DNA of 64,000 nucleotides from Chelonoidis abingdonii (lineage: Eukaryota; Chordata; Testudines; Testudinidae). Of the stretch, positions 1 to 11,743 are shown piece after piece. The notes under the pieces are model-generated. The model did not search any database and was not told where the DNA came from. It saw only the letters and a list, made by a program, of their open reading frames with translations. Positions within the stretch are counted from its first letter, which is position 1, and each line of letters begins with the position of its first letter. The stretch lies in contig NC_133773.1 of assembly GCF_003597395.2 (NCBI RefSeq), positions 129,723,452 through 129,787,451 of the forward strand, read 5' to 3'. The position numbers and the translations under genes were made by a program.

Positions 1-770
1 TAGGTTTCTGTTTATGGCCCTCATCTATCACATTGCAAATGACTCCCTTAGTTCAACAGACTAGACACACCTTCACACATCATCATCCTAGCTCCTTCAA
101 AATGGGAGTCCAAGTGTTGTAATGGATAGGACCCCAAACTAGGAGTGAAAAGATCTGGGCTCTAGTTCTGGCTCTGCCAGAAGCTTACTAAACAATGTTG
201 GGCAAGCACGTTGTGTCTCAGTTCCCCTGATACTTATCTTCTTTGTAAAATATTTACAGGTCTATGGAAGAAGAGCATCACATAGGAGCTAGGTTTTATG
301 GTTATAGCCATTACAATTGGGGTCTGAAATTCACCACAGGAAAAGCTGTTTAGATGGTTCTGTTTAGAAAGATTGTTTTCATTTCTGACTTGGTAAAAGT
401 AATATTCTGCAATGCTTGTCATATCCAGACTTTCACAAACACAAAATCTGGTTGAAACAGAGGTAAAGTTACAAATATGTTTCAATTAATTTCATCTCAT
501 ACTCCAAACCCATAGTACTTTCTTTGCAAAAATTCAACACTTTAAGTAAGAAGAAACCCCAAATCCCTGGAGATGAACAGCTAGGGGAGCCAGGTTGTTC
601 TCTTTTGTTGAATAACCTTTTCTCATTCACCATCACTGCCCTTGACGCATACTGCCTCATCCACCAAAACATCACTTGGGGTGAAATTCTGGCCCTACTG
701 AAATCAATAGCAAAACTCTCATTGACTCTAAGGGGGCCAGAATTCCACGTTAGGAGATTATAAACTCCTA
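1..770. other. Unassigned sequence, no gene recognised
   Basis: AT-rich unique-looking DNA. Short open frames on both strands have no recognisable domain and overlap one another. I see no repeat that I can name. Confidence 0.5.
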
Positions 771-933
771 GGGAGGAGGGATAGCTCAGTGATTTGAGAA
801 TATCCCTGCTAAACCCTAGGTTGTGAGTTCAGCTTAGGGAGCTGGGGCAAAAATCAGTACTTGGTCCTACTAGTGAAGGCAGGGGGCTGGACTCTATGAC
901 CTTTCAAGATCCCTTCCAGTTCTAGGAGATAGG
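771..933 (+). mobile_element. tRNA-derived SINE (tortoise PolIII/SINE, Cry type), nearly full length
   Basis: The head reads gggatagctcagtgatttga, a degenerate tRNA A-box region. It is followed by a B-box-like ggttgtgagttc near 830 and then by the body motif ggggctggactctatgacct. The tail cttccagttctaggagat resembles a CR1-type 3' end, which in these SINEs is the sequence recognised by the partner LINE reverse transcriptase. The order of parts is what is known for turtle tRNA-derived SINEs. It is non-coding and diverged at many sites, so it is old. The family name is from memory. Confidence 0.85.
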
Positions 934-1685
934 TATAGCTCCAATTTTTATTTATTATTTCCTGTTCAAGGGATTCATTTCCAATAATCACTTAGGGATC
1001 AATTGAGGAGTTACCTTCTATAAGGGACACCTTGTAGTTTTGCTGCCCTGCACCAGCCCTGGGACATAATTATGATTTACAGAGTCACAGTTTGGTGTCT
1101 GGTCTTCCATTGCTCCAGGGAGAAAGTAAGTTGTTCCATCCCTTTACTTGGCACAGCTTACTTTCCACTCTGTACAGGCTCAGTCGTACTGGCTGCTGCT
1201 TTGCTGCTGGCTGGAGTTAAGGCCCTGCACACTCCAAGCCCCCATATGTGGCTCCGTGAAGACTATTTAATCCCCGCACTGTGGTCTGCGATGGGAATAG
1301 CCCACGCAGGGGCTTTATGACCTGCTACTTATATGCCATGGGTCACAATGTACTGAAGTGAATGGGCCTACTTGCATGAGTAAGTACTCGCCCAAGAGAG
1401 TAAGGGTTGCACATTCAGGATGCTTATAATTTGTTCCCACTAGAAGTATGTTTAAAATTGACTCTGACCACATTTAGAAAGCATTATCAGAGATGCTTTT
1501 TGGTCCAGACCATCCTCTGGAATCCTTGGCATTTAGCCTGTAGGTTCTTTGCATTTCTGCACTATTTATTTAACTACCTCCTTTGAAGTTGCAATACTTT
1601 AAGAACTCACTTTACCTTAATAAGTTTAAGAGGTACCTTGATCACAGGTTATAAGTACCTACACAGGGAGACAATATCTGCAAGT
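934..1685. other. Unassigned sequence, no gene recognised
   Basis: Unique-looking DNA. The open frame at 1072-1320 (+) has no domain I recognise and no neighbouring splice or codon pattern that supports it. Confidence 0.45.
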
Positions 1686-2272
1686 AGAGAGCTCTTAAAT
1701 CTAGAAGACAAAGGCATAATCAGTTTCGTTGGCTGGAAATTGAAGTTAGACAAATTCAAATTAGAAATAAGTTGCACATTTTTTAACAGAGAGCGGAATT
1801 AAGCATTAGCAAATATTGGTGACCTCTCCATCACTCATGACTTTTCAATCAGCATTGGGTGTCTTTCTAAAAAGACACGTTATAGTTCAGTTAAGGCCTG
1901 GTCAACACTAAAACATTAGGTCGACCCCAGCTACGTTGCTCTGGGGCATGAAAAATCCACACCCTTGAGCAACAAAATTAAGCCAACTGAACCCCTGTTG
2001 GAAGAATTCTTCTGTCATCCTAGTTACCACCTCTCAGGGAGATGGATTAACTATGCCAAAGGAAAACTCCTTCCCATAGGTGTGGGTGGTGTTTACACTG
2101 AAGCACTGCAGAGATGCAGCTGCCTGCAGTATTTTAAGCGTAGACAAGCCCTAAGAGTTATTAAGCTCAATGCAGTAATCACTGAGTGCGCTTTAACGGC
2201 CAGTGTTATGCAGGAGGCCAGGTTAAGTAATCATAATGGTTCCTTCTGACCCTAAAAATCTATCAATACGGC
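1686..2272 (+). mobile_element. CR1 LINE 3' end, split by a MITE
   Basis: Starts near gagctcttaaatctag and runs through the 3' end of the CR1 ORF2 region (acaaattcaaattagaaata) to a 3' tail with ggccaggttaagtaatcata and ccttctgaccctaaaaatct. This is the 3' end typical of a turtle CR1 subfamily. The 257-bp element at 1895-2151 interrupts it and the CR1 sequence resumes directly at 2152. Many substitutions and stops make it a non-coding relic. A related copy lies at 41395-41740. Confidence 0.8.
1895..2151. mobile_element. Harbinger-type MITE with TAA target duplication
   Basis: A 257-bp non-coding element. Its left end ggcctggtcaacactaaaa and right end ttttaagcgtagacaagccc are inverted copies of each other with a few mismatches. 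The trinucleotide taa flanks both sides (1892-1894 and 2152-2154), matching the 3-bp TWA duplication of PIF/Harbinger transposition. It carries no ORF, so it would have needed a transposase in trans. It sits inside a CR1 end and is therefore younger than that CR1. The copy at 55381-55660 is the same family in the other orientation. Confidence 0.88.
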
Positions 2273-2480
2273 AACAATCCAAGCTATGTAAAGTCTGCCA
2301 AGATGCCACGGTGATGAGTGCCCTATAAATATTGTAATTATGAATAATTATGGTAATACATTGTATGGTTCCGTATTTCCATGCATGATAAGTATCTTTA
2401 TTGTATATTTGGGAAAAGGCTCATAGGCCTATATTTATCTAATTGCTCAGGCAACTGATTCTTATAATCTGAGATGCAGT

Positions 2481-2760
2481 GGTTATATCTATATTGCAAT
2501 AAAACACCTGCATCTGGCCCGTGTCAGCTGACTCAGCCTCCCAGGGCTCTGACTGCAGGTCTATAAAGTTGCAGCATAGACATCTGGCCTCAGGCTGGAG
2601 CCTGGGCTCTGGGACCCTGTGAGGGGGGAGCGTCCCAGAACTCAGGCCTGAGCTGGAACATCTTCATTGCTATTTTCTAGACCTGCAGCCCAAGCCCCTT
2701 GAAGCGGAGACAGTTGACATGGGTCAGATACAGGTGTTTTATTTCAGTGTAGACATACCC
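2481..2760. mobile_element. MITE with GGGTATGTCTACACTG-type inverted ends
   Basis: The left end (about 2482) reads gttatatctatattgcaata followed by aaacacctg. The right end caggtgttttatttcagtgt plus agacataccc is its inverted counterpart. The interior is a long imperfect palindrome built around gcctgggctctgggaccc. Length is about 280 bp and there is no ORF. No clean target duplication is visible, so superfamily assignment (probably Harbinger-like) is inference from the ends. Confidence 0.75.
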
Positions 2761-5065
2761 TGCTATCTTCAGTTTATGGACTGATAAGAAACGTAATTGC
2801 TTGACTACTCAATGTTACTTGTTTAAACATTTCCACACTGAAACCCTGGCATCTGCTTTCCTTTCTTTCTTTCCTTCTCAATTCGCTCTCTAGACTGTTG
2901 AAAACAGATATTTAGTACACTGGGGCACACTATAAATGCTGTGAAAGGAGCAAAGGATTTGCAGCTACAATGCAGGAACACAAGTACTAGACACCTTCTC
3001 ATTTCAAACGCCTCCAGTATAAATCTCCAGAGTTTGATACACAGCGATGAAAGCAGACCCACAAGCTACCCACTGCAAAGGAGGTCCAAAATGCTAAATC
3101 CCTCCAGGCATGTAAAAACATTCTTATCAAAGGAGCCGTTCATAGAGGCTCACTCTACGCTAGCACAACTTGGGTTTTTCCATGATTAATGGTAACTTTG
3201 AAGGAATGCAAAATTCACTATAGTCAGGGATAAACTGTTTGTCAGGCAAAATATATTGGGAAGGGGGCCAGCTGGGGCTGCTGGGTTACACATATTCATT
3301 TGTTATATGTCCTCTTCTTCTCTAGTTCCAGAAGTAAATGCAAAGGATGAGTGTATACGAGCCCTAGCAAAACCCCTTAAATAATAATAATGTACAGAAA
3401 GTCTATTTCCCCTGGCATAGAGCCCCCTATGTCTTCAGTAACACTGAAGGTCAAGCTTTTCTAAAGACATAATGGCTCTTCTTTTATTTTTACCACCAAT
3501 GTAAACTGAGCCTGATAGATTGAATTGCTGCATTGTAATTTATAGTCTTGCTTCACTTTAGGGCCCATTTGTATTGCTGTTATTGCTTATTTCCTCTGCT
3601 ATCCAGCTTCCTAGAGTTTATGCAAATGAGAGAAGTGCGATTATTTGCACCAACAGTGGCTTTTTTATTGCAAAGTCTAAATTTGAAAAAGTCGTTTTAT
3701 GTAAAAATCACATGAAGTCCCAGCCAGTTACGGTTGCAGTGCTGGAATCCTATCAGCTAGTAAAACCCTGCGGTCAGACCCTTGGCAGACATAAGTCAGT
3801 GTAGCTCTATTAAGCTCTTCCATGGAGCTATGCTGATTTACATAAACTGAGAATCTGGCCCAGAAGACACGGCTATGCTCAGGTATCGCTATCCAAAAAG
3901 ACCTTTCCCCTTCCCTTTATGCTGTACAAAGCATTCAGAGTGTAAACTTAATCCTGATCATATGCAACTGTGCTCAGGTAAAAAAACCTGGTTTTTCACA
4001 CTGTGCTGTTTAATGGAGGGGAAGAGTGACACAAGGGTGAACTCCTGGCCCCAGTGAAGTAAGATGGAGTTTTGCCATTGACTTGGCTGAGGCAGGATTT
4101 TGCCCATTATCAGAGTTGTGGGAAGCCACCTCTCCCTTTCACTCCACAGCAAGGGACACATGCTGCAGAGAGTGAACTTATTCACATGAGCAAGACATAC
4201 AAGATTTACCCCCAGTTGGAGGCTCTAAGACCTTCGTGCCAAAAAGCCAGTGGTTCCCTTGTCTAAAAACAAGGCTCGTCTCCAATTTACAAACCAGGCT
4301 GAATGGCACAAAAAGACTAAGAGGCCTGTCATATATAAATGGCCAGACTTTGCCCAGCCCATCAAGGGTTCAGTGTGGAGCTGCACGCCCAAGAGGAGCT
4401 CCAAGAGGAACGGTGGCTCAGAAAATGAGTGTAAAGTCCAGCTTCCACAACCTTTCAGTTTCTATTGCCTATTCAGTCATTGGTCTCTCTGCTAAGGCTG
4501 CCAACCATGGTGACATCTGTGATGGGGGTTATTGTGGTGCGGACACCTGTCTGCTAGGAACTGGGTTGAAACCCCTTGACCCATTTCACAAAAACCACCA
4601 AGCAACTGTAGAGGACGAGAGCTTTCCCTACCTACCAACCTTTCTTGGTTTGTATTCTAACTGCTGACTTAGAGGTCTATGATCTGTGTCCCATTACCAG
4701 TTTTTCTAATTTCTCCCCCATCCCGAGTCTTCTTCAGTTATTTTGATCACTAACATGTCTGAACCTTCTCTAATACAATTGACATTTCTCTGTGTATCAG
4801 ATTCACATCTTCAACCTTTTGTCACCTGACTTTTTTTTTGGTATGTGTTAAATATTCTTGATTGGAAAAAGCGTAAGATAGATCAAACACCTCCCCCCCC
4901 CCACACACACACAAAGGGCCTGCATGAAGTCTCTGATCCTCTTCAGACCAATGGGACTTTTGCTGGTCCTCTGGCATAGAAGTGAATTTCACCAGATAAT
5001 AATTAACAAAATCAAACCCGGGAAACAAGGGTTACAGTACCAGCAAGGGAGTCTGATAAGAACAT
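2761..5065. other. Unassigned sequence, no gene recognised
   Basis: About 2.3 kb without a recognised gene or repeat. The 143-residue open frame at 4236-4667 (+) has no domain or signal that I recognise, and a second long frame overlaps it, as expected by chance. There are short C and CA runs near 4892-4915. Confidence 0.45.
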
Positions 5066-5197
5066 AGGTTTTCACAAACCCCTGTCATGGGATCTCAGTG
5101 TGGTATGTTTATGACATGACATATGCATGACAAATAACATTAAGCAGTAAGGGTGACAGATTAGATCCCTGCAGAAAAGAGGTATTTGTGAAAACCT
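5066..5197. repeat. Short foldback element
   Basis: The 13-mer aggttttcacaaa (5066-5078) has a perfect inverted copy tttgtgaaaacct (5185-5197), and neighbouring bases also pair weakly (ctgtcatg against catgatg just outside). This could be an old MITE or a chance hairpin. No target duplication is seen. Confidence 0.4.
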
Positions 5198-5319
5198 CAC
5201 ATGATGTTTATGCATCTATCACGAGGGGCTGCCACATTATAACTTATTGTTTGTCATGGCATATGTGATGCACACACACAATCATTTCATTATCAAGGGA
5301 TAATATTATTATTGATGTG

Positions 5320-5490
5320 ATGTTTCCTCTTCAAAGCACTCTTCACACATTCACAAATCCTCACAACACCCCATGTGAGGTATGCAAGTAATTATTATCC
5401 CCAAATTGGAGATGGGGAAAGCATGGCAGAGAACTTAAGTGACTTGTCCTCAGCTAGAGAATGCATCAAAGTCAGAGCTGGGATAATAAT
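5320..5490 (-). mobile_element. MIR SINE relic
   Basis: Reverse complement of the MIR core: attattatccccaaattgga, gatggggaaa, then acttaagtgacttgtcctca and agagctggga. These match the conserved MIR segments around the tRNA-unrelated core. Shared by amniotes and old, hence the many differences. Confidence 0.75.
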
Positions 5491-5821
5491 TTAGGGGCTG
5501 CTGGTTCCCATGGCTCCCTCAGACTAGGCCCCCTGATGCCTTATTAATGCTTATCCCTACTGTATTCAAAACCTTACATTGTCATTTAATAAGCTGCAAC
5601 TTCTATAACATTTAATTACTTCACCCTGCAGCTTTAAATTGTGAAGGGGCTGCAGAAAAAGGGTGGCTTCTGTTAGATTTAATTAATTTCCCCGGTGCCT
5701 GGCTTGATAAAAAGCTTGCCTGCTAAACTAAGGTCGCTCCTACTGTACACTGGAAGGTAAAGACGACAGTGAAACAGAGGCCAATAGTCTCACGGCTGGG
5801 TGCCCCCTAAATATAAATGGC

Positions 5822-5914
5822 CTAATTTTCAGTAGTGCTGGGCCCCAGCACCCACAAGTGCCAGGAAAGTCAATGACAGCTGAAGGTGCTGACCACCCTT
5901 GCAGATCAGGCCAT
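5822..5914. repeat. Foldback relic (cagcacc...ggtgctg type)
   Basis: Left arm ctaattttcagtagtgctgg and right arm gaaggtgctgacc...gatcaggcc form an imperfect palindrome around gtcaatgacagctg. This is a short non-autonomous foldback of a type common in sauropsid DNA. The name is not known to me. Confidence 0.55.
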
Positions 5915-5980
5915 TTTTTATTTTGAGTAGTCAGGTGAGAAGCTCGGAGAGTGGTTTATTAAGCATAATGTGAGCGCTTG

Positions 5981-6106
5981 GACCCTGATTCAGCAGAGCA
6001 CTTAAGCACATGTCTCACTTTAAGTATGTGAATAAAGCCATTGACTCCAAAGGGATGACTCACATGCTTCAAGCTAGAGTGCGAATGTACCTTGCTGAAT
6101 CAGGGA
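5981..6106. repeat. Foldback MITE relic (ccctgattcagca ends)
   Basis: Left arm gaccctgattcagcagagca pairs with right arm cttgctgaatcaggg, with the inner arms cttaagcacatg / cacatgcttcaag also inverted around ccattgactccaaaggg. The palindrome is about 126 bp. A more decayed relative is at 56320-56465. Confidence 0.7.
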
Positions 6107-7084
6107 TGTTGCTGTTACCATGGCCCTCCACTCATTCTTTCCCACTGCCACCCATGGTGTCCTGTCATTTTGCCAGATGATGAGCCTCTCTGTGGCAGGG
6201 ATTGTTTTATCCCCATGGCTGTCCAGCACTTGGAGCAAAGGAGCTCTAGTGCTGATTGAGGCTTCCAGGAACTAGTAGAGAATTAATATCTGTGTCCCTA
6301 CATATTTGAAGAACCTAACTTTAAATATCCATGTATGAAAATTTTGGCAAGCAGTTACCAACAAAGAGCAGCCTCCAAATGTAGGCCCAGAGGATATGCA
6401 CATACATACTTATGCCTGAAATGTTGTAGTTAAACCAGAGCAACAGTCTTGGTGAATGCTAGTTGTGAGGGGGGAGTGTAAAGGGTTTGACTTGGACCCA
6501 TGGAGCCAAATTTGGATCTAAGATGGAGAGATTTCTCCTTTAGGAAATCTATTTACGACTTCCATTCCAATACCATGTATCCTCGCCCCCACCAGACAAT
6601 GCTTTTTCAGCACAACCAGGCATGATTAAAGCATCCACTTGAGAAAAAAATAATGAGGCACAGCAGCAAACTGGTTAATGAGCAGCCATTTTAGGGCTAG
6701 ATTATTGTGCAGACAATGGTAGGCCACAACCCAGGCTCCTGCAGCAGTTGTTACAGTGCCTCATTCCAATCTGCCACGGCCAGCCCCCATAAAAGCCGCC
6801 ATTGTTCAGCCCCTGCTTTCAGTTTCAAGGAGGAGGCCAAATTAAGGATAAAGAGGGAGTAAGGGACCAAGATGACAGAAATACCAACCCTGTGACATTA
6901 AATTGTTCTCATCTTTGCTCACAAATCAGCAACTGTGAAAAGAAAGAGTGTAAGTTTCTATGCATAGGCGACGGGCACAGCAAAGGCATATGTCCTGTGC
7001 AGACCTGCCCTCTGCAGGACTGAACAATGCATAGCTGAGCTAGGCTGAGAGCAAGACATTGCTTAAGAGACCACCTAAAAAAAA
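6107..7084. other. Unassigned sequence, no gene recognised
   Basis: Nothing recognisable. The small frame at 6802-7023 (+) is Cys-rich by composition but shows no spaced motif of a known family. Confidence 0.45.
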
Positions 7085-7099
7085 TTGCACATAGACAGA

Positions 7100-7440
7100 G
7101 TCAAACAGAGACCTGTTAGATCTTCCACCCTCACTGCCACTGGAAGAGTGTCCCTACTGCACATTTTGCAGTGCTCTGTCCAGTCTAGTATTAAATGTCC
7201 CAAGCATTTGAGCTCCTACCAATTCATTTGGTTTTTTCCCCCCATAACCATAGCCTATTGCAGTTCACCGCCAAGGAGTTTCTCCTGATGTTTGGCTACA
7301 TTTTCTCTTTCTTAATTTAATTTCATGAATGCTAGTTATATCCCCATGTTCTACCTTGAACATCTCTTCTCCTCCATTTTCATATGCTTCATACTTGTAG
7401 ATTGTTATCAGTGACCCGCTTCCCCAAAGTGGTTTCTGAG
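7100..7440 (-). mobile_element. Old CR1/L3-like LINE relic
   Basis: Contains ccaaggagtttctcctgatg followed by tttggctacattttc, the reverse complement of a conserved stretch near the 3' end of CR1/L3-type ORF2. Further pieces of the same layout follow to about 7440. Heavily mutated, so boundaries are soft. Confidence 0.55.
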
Positions 7441-8129
7441 CCAAAAATATACATTGATTCTTTTCATCTTTCCTCTTATATAAACTGTTTGTTTAAATAT
7501 TGGGATCCTAATCCCCAGGTAAAATATCCAGGTTTTGGATGTGGAATTACAAACAGGCTCAGGCACTTGATGCAGCATCACATACTCCCTCTCTCTTATA
7601 ATCTAGCCCTCATGCGGTTTCAAATACATGATCTGGATTCAGGCCTGTGCAATTGGGTAAGGAGCAATAAGAATTTCTCTTGCATGTTCCATCTGCCCAC
7701 TGGGATGGAAAATGGGTGGAGCCTTTATATCAGTCTCTCCCCTTCCCAGCACACCAGCCAGCCCAGATGAGTCAGCGCAGGTGGTGTTCCAGTTTGCTGC
7801 TTATGTGGACCAGCAGCAAGTTACTACCTCTCTAGAGCCAGGGAGTAGCAGACAGAGAATTGTGCCTCAGACGATGTTTCTCAATCACAGTGCCTCCTGG
7901 GGTCACTCTTGGGCTGGTGCCATGAACATACCACCCTTCCTGCCTAAAGACACAATGTATGTTTTAAAGATTGCTACAGAAATAGAGGAATATGTATCTA
8001 CTAGTTATTGAGCATATAAAGGAACATGTGACATCTTTCTAGTCTAGTGCAGGGTCTTCCATCACTTCAGTCCCAGTTACCATTGTTCTCCCCTGAAATC
8101 CTTTCTGTGGTTCTGGAGTTCTTTGATAT
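7441..8129. other. Unassigned sequence, no gene recognised
   Basis: Open frames at 7384-7770 and 7712-8011 (+) show no recognised domain, and I treat them as chance. No named repeat seen. Confidence 0.4.
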
Positions 8130-8213
8130 AGAGATAACACTTGTTCCTGCCACAAGTGCAGGGGACTGAACTAGATGACCTCTCGAAGTCCCTACCAGTT
8201 CTATGATTCTGTG
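8130..8213 (+). mobile_element. CR1 LINE 3' tail
   Basis: ggggactgaactagatgacc, then tctcgaagtccctaccagtt and ctatgattctgtg. This is the highly conserved CR1 3' end with a single terminal ATTCTRTG-type unit. Only the last 80 or so bases are present, which is typical CR1 5' truncation. Confidence 0.85.
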
Positions 8214-9019
8214 CCAAGAACTGAATAATAAACACAAGCTAGTTCCAGTGCAAAAGAAATATCGAAAACTGCTTCAGAAGGAGGATCTGGATTTATCTGT
8301 GTCGGTGTAAACAGGTGCGTGTTTATTTTAAATGGTACTCGATTTGTTTTTGGGACAGAGGGCCACTTGCCTGAATGAAATAGTGGCCTAGGTTGGAATC
8401 TTCTGCTTACATTGGGCCCAGTCCTGCACCCTGAGCAACTGTGGGAGTGAATTTCAATTTAGGGGGGAGTTAAGGGTACTCAACACCTCACATGACTGGA
8501 TCCCTGATGTTTACAGCTGCCAAATAACTGGTGACATAATGGACACTTTGAATCTCATCCTTGAATTTGGCTGGGAAAGGTTAGAAAAGCAGAGGAGGCA
8601 GGAACTGAGAGCTGCTGCATGTGCAGAATATTTTTCTGGCACTGACCCACAGATGTCTGGCTCCTGTGTTATAAAAGCCAGGGGACATCTCCTCTGTACC
8701 TAGCACATGTACAAATACACTTGCTGTATTACAGATAGTGGCAAAGATGACTACTTACTGGAAAAGAGCTACTACTTCAGTACTGGGCTGGGGAAATGGC
8801 ACACTTCACCAGAAGGTAAATTCTCCTCTTCATTCACGAGCAGTCACCAAGACAGGATAACGGCTGTGTACTTATGTAACCTGTGAGTGCATATGAACTC
8901 ATAACATAGGAAATTTCTTATGTCATTCATGAGTAAAATCATTCCAAAGTCACAATGTCTGTGTATGACACTTACTCCTCCTCTCCCGCCAAATGGGGCC
9001 ACACCTGCATATAAACTTT
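8214..9019. other. Unassigned sequence, no gene recognised
   Basis: Nothing recognisable at sequence level on either strand. Confidence 0.4.
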
Positions 9020-9290
9020 TCATAGAGGTTAGAAGGTACCATTAAATTAGGTCATCTAATCTGACCTATTGTTTATCACTGGTCATTACATTTCACCCAG
9101 TTACCCTTCAGTTTAGCCCAAAAAGCTTGGGTTAAACTAAAGCATTTTGCTCAGTAGACAAAATTGCTGCATGCCACAGGCATAGAAGAGGAGAGAAGGT
9201 GCCACCACTGCCTGAGACCTTCGCGATCGTAGGGGATTGATTAGGTGAGATATGCCCAACTGATCCTAGGCTCCTGAACGATGGGAGCTC
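9020..9290 (-). mobile_element. CR1 LINE 3' fragment
   Basis: Read on the minus strand this is a CR1 3' UTR. On + it shows aggtcatctaatctgaccta, then gccacaggcatagaagagga, ctgcctgagacctt, gattaggtgagatatgccca and gatcctaggctcctgaacga. The order agrees with a turtle CR1 subfamily. The ORF2 part is missing. Confidence 0.7.
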
Positions 9291-9315
9291 ACTGACATTT
9301 TGGAATGATCCTACC

Positions 9316-9959
9316 CAGGGCCGTCCCTAGCTATTAAGATGCCCTATGCAGTCCCCCCATGGTGGAGGCTGTGTGGGACCCCAGGCCTCTGTGAGGCAGG
9401 CTCCATGGAGGGGGTGGGGGGCTGGCCCCAGTCCTCCATGGGAGGACTGTGTGGGGTCCCGCCCCAGGCCTCTGGGGGGGCTGGGTCCAGGCCTCTGGGG
9501 GCTGGGGGGGCTGGGTCCAGGCCTCTGTGAGGGACAGGGGCAGCGGGGGGGCAGGACTGGCCGCTTCCTGCGGGATGTGGAGTGACCCAGCCCCAGCCTG
9601 CTCCACTCCCCTGGCTCTCAGGCTTGCGGGGAGGGGGAACCGCCCCCCAGCACTTGCCAATGGAGCGACTGGGAGCCAGGGAAGCGGAGCAGTCTGGGGC
9701 CGGGTCGCGCTACTTACCAATGAGTGCAGGTCTGACCCTTCTGGAGTCCTCAGAGGAGTGGGGGCAAGGCAGAGCAGGGGGCGGGACATGGCTGTGAAGA
9801 GGTGGGAGTGGAGCATGGGTGGGGCAGAGGCCCTGGGGAAGAGCTAGAGCAGGAGCTGAAGCAGCACGCAGCTGTGCAGGGCACCAGGACATTTGGTGCC
9901 CCAAATTTCCTGGTACCCTATGCAACTGTGTTCTTTGTGTATGGGTAAGGATGGCCCTG
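9316..9959. mobile_element. Non-autonomous hAT transposon, GC-rich, perfect 8-bp TSD
   Basis: The ends are cagggccgtccctag and ggatggccctg (inverted). The 8 bases atcctacc are repeated exactly on both sides (9308-9315 and 9960-9967), the hallmark of hAT insertion. The subterminal regions correspond as well: taagatgccctatgcagtcc at the left, ggtaccctatgcaactgtg at the right. The 644-bp interior is very G-rich on the plus strand, with runs of five to seven G between 9410 and 9560. Proline/glycine-rich open frames here, up to 160 codons on the minus strand, are products of that composition and not genes. Confidence 0.9.
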
Positions 9960-9967
9960 ATCCTACC

Positions 9968-11297
9968 CATGAATGACACCGGGAATTTCATATTTATGTG
10001 TTCATATGTATCCCATTTGTGAAATGATTGGATTGATTTAAAAAAAGAGAGGATTCAGTTTCCTGTGATTGTCCCATCAACACATCTAGATCAATAGAGG
10101 ACAGCTGAGGATATTTTATCTAGAACAAAAATCCACAGCTGCTTTGACAAGTCTTCCATTATTTGGATTAACAAATCTAAAATCTCCCTTTGCAAGGTCA
10201 AAGTTGAATTGTTTCAGATCTTGCACTACAGTGTGAAGCCAGTAATCCTTGTTTTAAACATAAGATAGATTGTTTGCATATTTTACCCAGCCAGAGCCTG
10301 GTGTTCATTGTTTAAAATGTTTATTTTATGTATTATAATATATCCATTGAATCAACGTTTGATTTCCAAGAAATAGGGCTCACATGATGGGATAGATGGG
10401 GTTAGAATATTCTGAACTAATCTAATCATTGTTATAACAGAATGTGGAATACAGTTAATTTATTCTACTGCCAAATTACAATATGGCTCTTCATCTGTAT
10501 GACCCAGGCTAAGCCATAGATAATTAAAGTGAAAATGGGAATTGAAGGCACAAAGTACCTTTCAAAAAGCATTCAGGACATTCCAGAAAGAGCAATACTT
10601 CTGTTCACTTGGTCATAGGCTACAACACTTGAAACTCATCTATTTCATTAGCTATTAGCTGGTTCAATTTGCCACTTCACGATTTTATCATGAGTTTTGA
10701 GAGGTTTAGAGTTATTCTTAAAGCCCTGGCTCCTGGAGTCATGTGATTGTGGGAATCTCAGCTTTCATTAAACAAAAAAGTTTCTGGCCCTCAGTTGCAG
10801 GGAAAAGCTTGAAAATGTGAATCCTAAAAGGCTCAAGAAACAGAAGGTAAATGAAAACCCAAGATTTTTTTTAAATGTATGATTTTAAAGACAATCTCAT
10901 GATGTTTGGGGCCTGACTTCAGATTTTTGAACCCTTGGGGGTGACAGTACTGTTGATTCACAGAGTCACAGATGATGGAAGGTTCCCAGATTTGGGCCTA
11001 TTCTGCATATTCACGGGCACTAGAGAGCTGTTGTGTTTCACACACGTAGTTTCCATGCTTACAGTGGAGACTACCTATTCACATTTATTTTCCACAGGAA
11101 TCGAGCAGCTGCAGATTTTATAAGTGTGACAGGCTTATGAGGGAGCTAAAAACCCAGACTTCCAGACAACAAAGAAAACTTTATGCAGAAAAAGCCATGA
11201 GTTTTTCTATGTACTGAGGAGCTGTAAAACCTGAGGGAAAATATTTTCATTTATCAAAAGCAGGGCATGAAAGTCTCTGATATATAAATACATATGT

Positions 11298-11331
<34 letters not shown>

Positions 11332-11463
11332 AAAACATCCAATTCTACAGTTTTCATAGTCTGTATAGTATCCATCTCTCTCTAAGATCTGAGCCTTGGC
11401 TCCAACAGCAGTATTTCTAGGACCCAATCTTTCACCAATGAAATCAATCGGGATTGTAACTTC
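9968..11463. other. Unassigned sequence, no gene recognised
   Basis: AT-rich, no recognised gene or repeat except the (CA)n run at 11301-11328. Confidence 0.4.
11301..11328. repeat. (CA)n microsatellite
   Basis: About 14 uninterrupted CA units, preceded by a short alternating ta/gt stretch. It could be polymorphic. Confidence 0.95.
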
Positions 11464-11743
11464 GGGTACAACTTCACAGCAGCTGGGCGGTGAGAGTCCC
11501 AGGTCCAACAGACATTCCCAGCTCTGCTCCAGCTAGCGCGCTAAAAACAGCAGTGTGGCCACAATGGCACGTCAGGTGGCTCAGGCTAGCCACCTAAGTA
11601 CATACCCAGATGGCTGAGCAGCACTGTACTCATACCACCAGCTTGAAGAGCTGCTCATGCTACCATGGCCACAAAGATATTGGTGTGCTAGCATATGTAC
11701 ATCTATCGGAGCTGGGAATCACACCTGCTGTGTAAATGTACCC
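11464..11743. mobile_element. Palindromic MITE (ctgggaatcacacc family), copy 1
   Basis: About 280 bp. The left end is gggtacaacttcacagcagc, the right end gctgtgtaaatgtaccc is inverted, and the subterminal motif is gctgggaatcacacct. The interior is a long imperfect palindrome with gctagcgcgctaaaaacagc and agcagtgtggcca. No ORF. Relatives lie at 14415-14670 and 35018-35288. Confidence 0.78.

Noticed and set aside
771..850. Possible tRNA gene
   Set aside because: It is the head of a SINE followed by the SINE body and CR1-like tail.
4236..4667. 143-residue open frame as a possible gene
   Set aside because: No domain, no signal peptide or membrane segment, overlapping frame of similar openness, no splice context I can support.
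9334..9816. 160-residue Pro-rich minus-strand frame and overlapping plus-strand frames
   Set aside because: They lie wholly inside an hAT MITE with exact target duplication; stop-free because of GC-rich low complexity.
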